From an uncultured Eubacteriales bacterium (GTDB lineage Bacteria; Bacillota; Clostridia; Oscillospirales; CAG-382), in contig CAKSUT010000013.1 of assembly GCA_934502885.1 (NCBI GenBank), positions 1 to 63,292 of the forward strand: DNA of 63,292 nt, read 5' to 3'. Below, in pieces: positions 16,605 to 22,754 of the stretch (the stretch's first letter is position 1; each line of letters begins with the position of its first letter). A program made the position numbers and the translations under genes. The notes beneath the pieces are model-generated. The model had not been told where the DNA came from and ran no database searches. It was given only the letters and a program-made list of their open reading frames with translations.

Positions 16605-17591
16605 TTACTTTATCCTGACGTAGCCGTTCTTTTCTATGAGAGTCTGACCCTCTTCGGAGAGCAGCCAATCTATGAGAACGGGAATATTTTCGTTGTCGTT
16701 GTCCGCACGGTATACTGCGTAAAACTTCGCAATTATGGGGTACGTGCCGTTTCTTATGTTCTCGGCGCTCGGATAAACGCCGTCAAGCGAAAGCATTTTC
16801 ACTCCGTCGTTGCCGACAATGCCGTCCATGTAATACCTGAACGAAAATCCTACGGATGCGCCTGTGATTGCAAGAAGCGACTTCCCGCCGATTTTACGCT
16901 CCCCCATGAAACGCTCAAACGCCGTCTGACTTCCGCTTCCGGCAATGCGTGTCACGGGATTGATTATTCTGTCCGCTCCGCCGACCTCACGCCAGTTTTT
17001 GTATTCGCCGGAGTATATTCCTCTGACCTGTTCCGCAGTGAGGTTGTCAACGGGGTTGTTTTCGTTCACGAAGAACACGAAGCCCTCGAGACCTATCGGG
17101 ACATATACAAGCTCGGCTCCGCACTCTTCGGCGTATTTCTTCTGTTCCTCGGAGGGAGCGGCGCTGAAAAATATGTCCGTTGCACCGTCAACTATCGCCT
17201 TGTATCCTCGGACGGTGTTCTTGTACTGCATGGCGCTGTCGGAAGCGAAGTTCTCGCCGTAAAAATTGTCGTCCGAAAACTCGCCGCCCTCAAACGTGAC
17301 GCAACCCTCGGGGTAAACGCTGTCGATAACCGAGGCGTAAACGGGTACAAGTGCGGCGGCGCCGTCGAGAACGGGAAGAGAGCCGCTAAGTTTGAGAGAA
17401 GAATCGATATCGGGAAGCGCCGACTCACTGCTGTGCGGAAGATAACTTCCTACGTCTATCATTTTTGCGCTTGACGCACCGCCGAAATTGTTCGAGAGCC
17501 TCTTGGTGAGAAGCTCATATGCGCTGAAATTGAACAACGCAAACGCCAGAACAACCGCCGTGAGAACCGAAATCTGCTTCGCAAGCCTCAT
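16605..17591 (-). CDS. PstS-like periplasmic-binding-type protein with N-terminal membrane anchor
   Basis: About 328 residues. I place the start at ATG 17591, two bases after the stop of the 46-aa gene (TGA-GG-ATG), with GGAG upstream. Residues 5-27 form one membrane segment without a lipobox cysteine, so the protein is likely anchored outside the cell by it. The remainder resembles PstS-type (PBP-like) binding domains: VPIGLEGFVFFVNENNPV, LTAEQVRGIYSG, RIAGSGSQTAFERFMG and a C-terminal IPVLIDWLLSEEGQ. The serine/threonine-rich GSGSQT segment corresponds to the anion site of phosphate-binding proteins. No permease or ATPase gene is nearby, so a transport role is uncertain; sensing together with the two small membrane proteins is possible. 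Confidence 0.78.
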   Translation of the reverse strand: MRLAKQISVLTAVVLAFALFNFSAYELLTKRLSNNFGGASSAKMIDVGSYLPHSSESALPDIDSSLKLSGSLPVLDGAAALVPVYASVIDSVYPEGCVTFEGGEFSDDNFYGENFASDSAMQYKNTVRGYKAIVDGATDIFFSAAPSEEQKKYAEECGAELVYVPIGLEGFVFFVNENNPVDNLTAEQVRGIYSGEYKNWREVGGADRIINPVTRIAGSGSQTAFERFMGERKIGGKSLLAITGASVGFSFRYYMDGIVGNDGVKMLSLDGVYPSAENIRNGTYPIIAKFYAVYRADNDNENIPVLIDWLLSEEGQTLIEKNGYVRIK

Positions 17592-17593
17592 CC

Positions 17594-17734
17594 TCACCAC
17601 AGCTCCTTTCCGATGAAGTAAATTATCGAGCTGTGACCGTATGCGTATACGGCGTAAACAAAATGAGCGACCGTCAAAGCAAGGCATATGCCTATGACCG
17701 TGAGCAGCAGCAGAGTAAAAGTACGTTCCTTCAC
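17594..17734 (-). CDS. Small single-pass membrane protein, 46 aa
   Basis: GTG at 17734 follows GAGG with a six-base spacer and starts eight bases after the stop of the 87-aa gene; the frame ends at TGA 17594-17596, two bases before the next ATG. The product (VKERTFTLLLL start) has one hydrophobic helix at residues 6-28 and a polar tail with YGHSSIIYFIGKELW. I do not recognise a family. Placement between two genes with almost no spacing and its own ribosome binding site argue that it is real. Confidence 0.7.
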   Translation of the reverse strand: MKERTFTLLLLTVIGICLALTVAHFVYAVYAYGHSSIIYFIGKELW

Positions 17735-17742
17735 GCCGCACC

Positions 17743-18006
17743 TCACATATGGGAGAGTGCCGCCATCAGCAGAGCGACAAAGCCGCCGAACACCGCAACG
17801 AGAATTGCCGCAACGACAGCCGACACAATGGACGCCGTTTTTCTCCGTTTCATGACAGCACAGTCAAACGTGCCGGGAGCTTTCTTGTTTTTGACTTTCG
17901 CCCAAATGAACCTTGCAAGGCATATGGCAAAAACAACCACCGAAACCGCCGTAAACAGGGGTAACGCATAAAAGATAAGTGCGCAAATATAGTAGTTTGC
18001 GAGCAC
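17743..18006 (-). CDS. Small two-helix membrane protein, 87 aa
   Basis: GTG at 18006 is preceded by a near-perfect GGAGGTGAT with a six-base gap. The protein has two long hydrophobic helices (residues 5-32 and 58-84) joined by a basic loop (KVKNKKAPG ... KRRKTAS). It is not a family that I recognise. It is the first protein gene after tRNA-Gly and begins a chain of tightly spaced genes: this gene, the 46-aa protein and the PstS-like protein. The last residues overlap nothing; the gap to the next start is eight bases. Confidence 0.72.
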   Translation of the reverse strand: MLANYYICALIFYALPLFTAVSVVVFAICLARFIWAKVKNKKAPGTFDCAVMKRRKTASIVSAVVAAILVAVFGGFVALLMAALSHM

Positions 18007-18073
18007 GGCTAATCACCTCCGCCTTGAAGAATCGGACAATTCGCTATCGGCACAAAACCGCACGGAAACCTTT

Positions 18074-18147
18074 TGGAGCAGTATACGGGGGTCGAACCCG
18101 CGCCTCAGGCTTGGGAAGCCGGCGTGCTGCCGTTACACCAATACTGC
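18074..18147 (-). tRNA. tRNA-Gly (anticodon CCC)
   Basis: Acceptor arm GCAGTAT/ATACTGC, D arm GTGT/GCAC with GG in the loop, anticodon loop TTCCCAA (anticodon CCC), T arm GCGGG-TTCGACC-CCCGT, discriminator T and an encoded CCA. The anticodon stem CCGGC/GCCTG has one C-T mismatch at 28-42. A consensus promoter precedes it at 18207-18235. The gene for the 87-aa protein starts 68 bases downstream, so the tRNA may head that transcript. Confidence 0.93.
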
Positions 18148-18206
18148 GTAAAAATCAAGTGCCGACGGTGCAATTTCACCATGTCATTCCGCACCTACCC
18201 GATACT

Positions 18207-18235
18207 ATTGTAGCACTTTTTTTTCGCCGTGTCAA
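18207..18235 (-). promoter_or_regulatory. Promoter of tRNA-Gly and probably the downstream operon
   Basis: Minus strand TTGACA (18230-18235), 17-base spacer, TACAAT (18207-18212). The start point would be about 55 bases before the tRNA. No clear terminator lies between the tRNA and the 87-aa gene. Confidence 0.85.
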
Positions 18236-18324
18236 GTATAATATATATAATTGTTGCAATTACACAGCCGCTCGGCGTTTTGCGCTCCGCTGTTTATCGA
18301 AAATGTAAATGTTAAAAAAAGTTC

Positions 18325-18353
18325 TTGACAACGCCGATGTTTTGTGATATACT
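18325..18353 (+). promoter_or_regulatory. Promoter of tRNA-Lys
   Basis: TTGACA (18325-18330), 17-base spacer, TATACT (18348-18353); the tRNA begins about 50 bases downstream of the predicted start point. Confidence 0.85.
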
Positions 18354-18410
18354 ATTACTCGGTGACGAAGCGCGGAGCAGTCCGCAGCACTGTCCGAACC
18401 GAATATGTTC

Positions 18411-18486
18411 GCCCCTGTAGCTCAGTAGGTAGAGCACTTGACTTTTAATCAAGTTGTCCGGAGTTCGACTCTCCGCAGGAGCACCA
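18411..18486 (+). tRNA. tRNA-Lys (anticodon TTT)
   Basis: Full cloverleaf: anticodon stem CTTGA/TCAAG with loop CTTTTAA, T arm CGGAG-TTCGACT-CTCCG, discriminator A and encoded CCA. The acceptor stem GCCCCTG/CAGGAGC has a C3-A70 mismatch where related tRNA-Lys genes have C-G. A terminator follows at 18531. Confidence 0.95.
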
Positions 18487-18530
18487 GAGCCATATTATCC
18501 GAACCCTTTGTGTTCGTGATATCGATTAAA

Positions 18531-18563
18531 CTCCCGGTCGTGTAAGCGTCCGGGAGCTTTTTC
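18531..18563 (+). terminator. Terminator after tRNA-Lys
   Basis: CTCCCGG (18531-18537) pairs with CCGGGAG (18550-18556), followed by CTTTTTC. Distance to the tRNA end is 44 bases. Confidence 0.85.
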
Positions 18564-18824
18564 GTTTCCGGCAGATGGTTACAACATCCTACCCGCGATA
18601 TGTGTGTAAGCAACGGCTTCGGCTACTGCTTCAAATCACTTACGAAACCATATTAAATAGGCGGAGGTATCGGCATCCGACCTCCGGCTGCTCTGTTGAT
18701 CTTGACTTTCAGTGTCACAGCGCGCATCTTTTCCCTACAAATTAACAATAAAGTGTAGAAATAGTCTTTCGCATGATATATAATGTACACGTGGAACTGT
18801 ACTTTCGGAAAGGACGTTTTTGCT

Positions 18825-19466
18825 ATGGATAAGAACAAATACGAAGCGATAAGGCTGCGCATGGAGCGGTGCGCTGAGGCGCTGAGGCGCAACAATTTCG
18901 CCGCCGAGTGTGTTGACAGCAAAGAGGAGGCTCTCGAGCTTGTCGAGGAGCTTATTCCGGACGGTGCGACGGTCGCTGTCGGCGGTTCGGTTACGCTCTC
19001 CGAGGTCGGCGTTCTCGAGCTTCTTTCTTCCGGACGCTTCAACTACCTCGACCGATACGCTCCGGGTCTTACTCCCGAGGAGCGCCGCGAGGTTTTCGTG
19101 AAGTCGTTCGGCTGTGATTATTATCTGTGTTCGGCGAACGCCGTGACCGAAAACGGCGAGCTTTACAATGTTGACGGCACGGGAAACAGGGTTGCCGCGA
19201 TGCTTTTCGGACCGGAGAAGGTCATCGTCATTGCCGGCTGCAGCAAGCTTGTAAAGGATCTTGACGCCGCAGACGAGCGTGTTAAGGCGATTGCCGCGCC
19301 GGCGAATGCGATAAGGCTTGACAGGAACACTCCGTGTACGAAAACCGGTCGCTGCGCGGACTGCCGTTCCGAAGGCAGAATCTGCGCGAACAAGGTTGTG
19401 TTTGCGCGGCAGACCACGCCCGGCAGGATTACGGTTATTCTTGTTGCCGAGGAACTCGGATATTAA
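18825..19466 (+). CDS. LUD-domain (LutC/YkgG-like) protein
   Basis: 213 residues from ATG 18825, which has GGAAAGGA ten bases upstream; an in-frame ATG at 18783 lacks a site. The protein shows the LUD fold signatures VAVGGSVTLSEVGVLELL, CDYYLCSANAVTENGELYNVDGTGNR and PEKVIVIAGCSKLV. Near the C-terminus CTKTGRCADC gives a cysteine cluster that could bind a metal or Fe-S cluster. LUD proteins are parts of lactate utilisation or redox complexes, but here no lutA or lutB neighbour is present, so its role is open. The next gene, trmL, starts 36 bases downstream. Confidence 0.85.
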   Translation: MDKNKYEAIRLRMERCAEALRRNNFAAECVDSKEEALELVEELIPDGATVAVGGSVTLSEVGVLELLSSGRFNYLDRYAPGLTPEERREVFVKSFGCDYYLCSANAVTENGELYNVDGTGNRVAAMLFGPEKVIVIAGCSKLVKDLDAADERVKAIAAPANAIRLDRNTPCTKTGRCADCRSEGRICANKVVFARQTTPGRITVILVAEELGY

Positions 19467-19502
19467 GGAAAGCGGCGTTTGCGCCGAAACGGAGACGGTT
19501 AT

Positions 19503-19994
19503 TTGAAATTCAACATTGTGCTTTTAGAGCCTGAGATACCGCAGAACACGGGGAACATATCACGCACCTGTGCGGCGACGGGGACGTCGCTTCACCTTAT
19601 TGAGCCGTTCGGTTTCAAGATAACCGACGCAAAGCTGAAGCGTGCCGGGCTTGACTATTGGCAGTATCTCGACATACACTACTACAAAAACATTGAAGAT
19701 TTCTACGAAAAGAATGCCGACGGCGAGCTTTTCTATTTCTCGACGAAAGCACCGAGGGCATATACCGAGGTGAAGTATCCCGACAACGCCTACCTTATTT
19801 TCGGCAAAGAGTCGGCGGGCATTCCCGAGGACATTCTCGAGAAGAACCTTGACCGCTGTGTGCGCATACCGATGCTCCCGGGCTTGCGGAGTCTCAATCT
19901 CTCGAACTCGGCGGCGATCGCCGTCTACGAGGTGCTCCGTCAGCGCGGCTTCGCCGGTCTCGAAGACTCCGGCAAATTCGGCTCGCACGGCTGA
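19503..19994 (+). CDS. trmL: tRNA (cytidine(34)-2'-O)-methyltransferase, SPOUT family
   Basis: The 163-residue protein starts at TTG 19503: GGAG lies eight bases upstream and the family sequence begins here (LKFNIVLLEPEIPQNTGN). There is no suitable ATG. The SPOUT knot is complete: PEIPQNTGNISRT, LIFGKESAGIP and IPMLPGLRSLNLSNSAAI. TrmL uses S-adenosylmethionine to methylate the 2'-O of the wobble base in certain leucine tRNAs. The gene probably shares a transcript with the LUD gene. After the stop a repeated region of almost 950 bases begins. Confidence 0.93.
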   Translation: MKFNIVLLEPEIPQNTGNISRTCAATGTSLHLIEPFGFKITDAKLKRAGLDYWQYLDIHYYKNIEDFYEKNADGELFYFSTKAPRAYTEVKYPDNAYLIFGKESAGIPEDILEKNLDRCVRIPMLPGLRSLNLSNSAAIAVYEVLRQRGFAGLEDSGKFGSHG

Positions 19995-20000
19995 GCGCAG

Positions 20001-20095
20001 GGACGAGGGTTGCGTGGGATTACGAGGGGTCTCCGACGGCTTCTTTTCTTGAAAGAAAGCTCCGTTCGCAAGCGAACAAGAGCAAAAGAACTTTA
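20001..20095 (+). repeat. Interspersed element A, copy 2 (gene-end element, after trmL)
   Basis: GGACGAGGG, TTACGAGG, CTCCGACGGCTTCTTTTC, TTGAAAGAAAGC, hairpin GTTCGC-AA-GCGAAC and CAAAAGAACTTT. Begins six bases after the trmL stop, in the same orientation as the gene. Close copies at 26311 and 57391. Confidence 0.82.
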
Positions 20096-20111
20096 AAACA
20101 AAGTAGTTTCT

Positions 20112-20275
20112 TATGGGTGTAGCAATGGAGGTAGCGGAGCCGCCAGAGAAATTGCGAAGAAATTTACTCTCGAGTTGGCTCTGCCAACTCCGGAGGCATC
20201 CCCTGTGTAACCGGTTGCAGAGCAACCTATGGAGCTGTCACGACGAAGTCGTCGGACTGAGGGGCTGTTGATAAA
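20112..20275 (+). repeat. Interspersed element C, copy 1 (with inserted D-like hairpin)
   Basis: GGGTGTAGCAATGGAGGTAG, then a stretch with AGAGAAATTGCG and ATTTACTCTCG resembling element D, then CCCCTGTGTAA, GGAGCTGTCA, CGACGAAGTCGTCGG and ACTGAGGGGCTGT. The copy at 20512-20615 has the simpler form without the insert. Confidence 0.72.
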
Positions 20276-20506
20276 GATGAGAATATACCGTTCAACCTCG
20301 ACGAAGTCTCGGTCGAAGGTGCGGTTGGTTTCAGGCTTTGTTGGGACAGTAATTTCTACCTTCTCCCGTTCCCGAAATTTGTACCTCACTTCGTTCGACG
20401 ACAAATTACGGAAAGATGGGCTTTTTGAAAAGAATGAAGCTCGAGGTTCGCATTCTCTTCATGGAAATTTTGGGGAAAATATAGCTTTCCTGAAAGTGTG
20501 AAGCTC
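20276..20506. other. Repeat-derived spacer without gene
   Basis: Contains GCTTTCCTGAAAGTG and GAAGCTCGAG stretches that recur at 20646-20675, so it is built from a further duplicated module. No ribosome binding site with an open frame was seen. Confidence 0.5.
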
Positions 20507-20615
20507 GAGATTAGCACTTCCTCTCGGGTGTAGTAATGGAGGTAGCGAAGCTACCGAGGCTCCCCTGTGTAAGGGGAGCTGTCAGCGAAGCTGACTGAGG
20601 GACTGTCGGACAAGC
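20507..20615 (+). repeat. Interspersed element C, copy 2
   Basis: CCTCTCGGGTGTAGTAATGG, hairpin GGTAGCGAAGCTACC, GAGGCTCCCCTGTGTAAGGG, GAGCTGTCAGCG, AAGCTGACTGAGGGACTGT. The hairpin GTCAGC-GAA-GCTGAC and the CTCCCC/GGGGAG stem are clear. Matches 57503-57568 almost base for base. Confidence 0.8.
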
Positions 20616-20687
20616 ACTCTCTCAAGGGAAATTCGGCGAAAATCATGCTTTCCTGAAAGTGCGAAGCTCAAGAATCGCATTCCCTCT

Positions 20688-20904
20688 TTGGTATACTGTA
20701 GGGCGGGCGGCTTGTCTCCCGCCGCATGAACCAAACGCAAGGTTATGTATATCGCACCGTAGAAAACCGACAAACGGTAAGCACCACATAACTATTGAAG
20801 AAAAGCGAAGCTTTTCAACCCCAATTCTCCATTCTCCACTCTCCACTCTCAATTTCAAAGCGACTTTAGGAGTTTTTCCACCCTAATTCTCAATTTTTAA
20901 TTCC
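20688..20904 (-). repeat. Interspersed element B, copy 2
   Basis: On the plus strand it reads GGTATACTGTAGGGCGGG, a GCGGGAGACAAGCC-type hairpin, CACCGTAGAAAACCG, GGTAAGCACCA, ATTGAAGAAAAGCGAAGC, then ATTCTCC and ACTCTCC repeats. The stretch AAAGCGACTTTAGGAG recurs inverted at 63090-63110. Confidence 0.75.
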
Positions 20905-20950
20905 CGATTGTTATCATTTTTTGCATATTATTATTTTTGGAGGAAAAAAC

Positions 20951-21733
20951 ATGAAACTCGGAATTTGTGCAGGACTCAAGGATTTTGACAAAATAAAGGC
21001 GGCAAAGAACGTCGGCTTCGACTACATCGAGACCAACTTCTCGGCGTTCGCGAATGCGTCGGACGAGGACAGAAGTGCGTTCGTTGAGTGCCTTCGCAAG
21101 AACGACATCAAGTGCGAAGCGATGAACTGCTTCATCGGTCTTAAGGTCGTCGGAAACGAATTCGACGAAAAGGCGGTCAAGGAATACATAGACCGTGCCT
21201 TCGACGTGTGCAGCAGGTACACAGACTTTGAGGTCGTCGTTTTCGGATCGGGCGGAGCGAGAAAGGTTCCGGAGGGCTTCGACAAAGCAAAGGCAATGGA
21301 GCAGTTCGAATACGTCTGCCGCGAGTTTGTCGAGCCTGCCTGCGCAAAGCACGGTAAATATACCGCAATAGAGAATCTCAACAAGGGCGAGACCAACATC
21401 CTCAACACCGATGCCGAGATAAACGCTCTTGTCAACAAGATGGGACTTCCCCGCGTAAAGCTCCTCTCCGACAACTACCATATGGTACTTGAGGACGAGC
21501 CTTACGACGTTATCAGAACCTTCGGAAAGAACCTTGTTCACGCACACGTCGCAAACCCCGAGGGACGTCTTTTCCCTCAGCCCGAGGATAAGCACGACTA
21601 CGCGCCGTTCTTCGACGCAATGAAGTCGATAGGATATGACAAGCGCGTGTCGGTCGAGGCGGGAGAACCCAAGGGTATATCTCTTGAGGAAGCGATGAAA
21701 AAGAGCGTCGAGTGCTTAAGACAGTACATCTGA
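20951..21733 (+). CDS. Sugar phosphate isomerase/epimerase (xylose isomerase-like TIM barrel), first paralogue
   Basis: 260 residues; ATG 20951 is preceded by GGAGG. The sequence has the AP endonuclease 2 / xylose isomerase-like TIM-barrel pattern: GFDYIETNFSAF, VVVFGSGGARKVP, YTAIENLNKGETNILNT (catalytic glutamate in IEN), LLSDNYHM, VHAHVANPEG and RVSVEAGE. These glutamate, aspartate and histidine positions bind a divalent metal in the family. Reactions include keto-sugar epimerisation and inosose handling; the substrate is not known here. It is followed 40 bases later by a paralogue, so the pair may act on related substrates. Confidence 0.87.
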   Translation: MKLGICAGLKDFDKIKAAKNVGFDYIETNFSAFANASDEDRSAFVECLRKNDIKCEAMNCFIGLKVVGNEFDEKAVKEYIDRAFDVCSRYTDFEVVVFGSGGARKVPEGFDKAKAMEQFEYVCREFVEPACAKHGKYTAIENLNKGETNILNTDAEINALVNKMGLPRVKLLSDNYHMVLEDEPYDVIRTFGKNLVHAHVANPEGRLFPQPEDKHDYAPFFDAMKSIGYDKRVSVEAGEPKGISLEEAMKKSVECLRQYI

Positions 21734-21772
21734 ACCGCAGTATTACGGAAGTGAAAAAAGGAGGTGAGCAAG

Positions 21773-22600
21773 TTGCCGCAGAGTATAAATGAGCCGTCGC
21801 CGACGGGCATAACGATAGGCTGTACGGCGAACCTTTTCGACAGGGACAAGATACACTGTATCGCCGAGGCGGACTACGACTATATCGAAACCAATCTTTC
21901 GATGCTTGCCGAAGCTTCGGAGAAAGAGGCAGCCGCCTTTGCCGCAGAGCTTGAGAGCGCCGGCATTCCGTGCCTTGCCGCAAACTTCCTTTTTCCGCCG
22001 TCTCACAGTATGCGTCTTACCGGACCGATAATCAACGGAAGCCTTGTCGCCGATTACCTTGAGCGCGCCTTTTCGAGGGCGGCGAAGATCGGAATAAAGA
22101 CCGTGTCGTTCGGCGCCGGAAGCGCGCGCAGAGTCCCTGACGGCTTTCCTCCCGATGAGGCTCTCGAACAGCTTCGCGACCTTTGCGTGCAGTATATTGC
22201 CCCGGCGGCGGAAAAGTATGACCTCACGGTCGCTGTCGAGAACATAAACGAGAACGAGACGAACATTCTCTGCCGTGTCGCCGAGGTCAGCGATTTCGTT
22301 GACGGTATCGGCAGTGACCGCATCCGCGTACTCTGCTCAAACTACCACATGGTTCTCGAGGGCGAGGACTACACCGTTATCCGCAAAATAGGACGCAACA
22401 TCGCGCACGTCCACGTCGCAAGCCCGACCAAACGCTCTTATCCCACGGTGAACGATCCGCACGATTACTCGGATTTCTTCGATTCTCTCCGCTATGTCGG
22501 CTATAAAGGCGGCATAACAGTCGATGTGGGTGTCCCCGACGACGAGAACACCGAGGAGAATATCTATGCGTCGTCAATTTTCCTGCGGACGGTGATATGA
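21773..22600 (+). CDS. Sugar phosphate isomerase/epimerase (TIM barrel), second paralogue
   Basis: About 275 residues. A perfect GGAGGTGA lies five bases before TTG 21773, which I take as the start; GTG 21764 is inside that site and too close. The protein follows the first paralogue throughout (DYDYIETNLSMLAEAS, TVSFGAGSARRVPDGFP, VAVENINENETNILC, LCSNYHMVLEGEDYTVIR, HVHVASPTKRSYP, GGITVDVG). In VDVG the last conserved metal glutamate of the first paralogue (SVEAG) is replaced by aspartate, so activity may differ. No terminator with a T-run follows; a weak hairpin lies at 22609-22630. Confidence 0.85.
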   Translation: MPQSINEPSPTGITIGCTANLFDRDKIHCIAEADYDYIETNLSMLAEASEKEAAAFAAELESAGIPCLAANFLFPPSHSMRLTGPIINGSLVADYLERAFSRAAKIGIKTVSFGAGSARRVPDGFPPDEALEQLRDLCVQYIAPAAEKYDLTVAVENINENETNILCRVAEVSDFVDGIGSDRIRVLCSNYHMVLEGEDYTVIRKIGRNIAHVHVASPTKRSYPTVNDPHDYSDFFDSLRYVGYKGGITVDVGVPDDENTEENIYASSIFLRTVI

Positions 22601-22681
22601 TGTCAGAGGCACTTTTTTTGGTGAAAGTGCTGTAAAAGCATGGGGCAAAATTGACATTTCTCACAAACTTATGATTTGTGC

Positions 22682-22710
22682 TTGACACGTTAAAGTTTTT
22701 GTTGTACAAT
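22682..22710 (+). promoter_or_regulatory. Promoter of the large lipoprotein gene
   Basis: TTGACA (22682-22687), 17-base spacer, TACAAT (22705-22710), about 45 bases before the ATG. Confidence 0.82.
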
Positions 22711-22754
22711 ATAATACAATTGTTATTTTATCCATTTTGGGAGGAAGCTATCAA

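Noticed and set aside
19560..20225. 221-codon minus-strand open frame across the trmL end and the following repeats
   Set aside because: It runs antisense to trmL and through elements A and C. Similar translations arise from the same repeats at 57305-57613, so it is a repeat artefact.
22609..22630. Hairpin after the second TIM-barrel gene as terminator
   Set aside because: Stem of seven pairs with the T-run in the loop and no T-run behind it on either strand.
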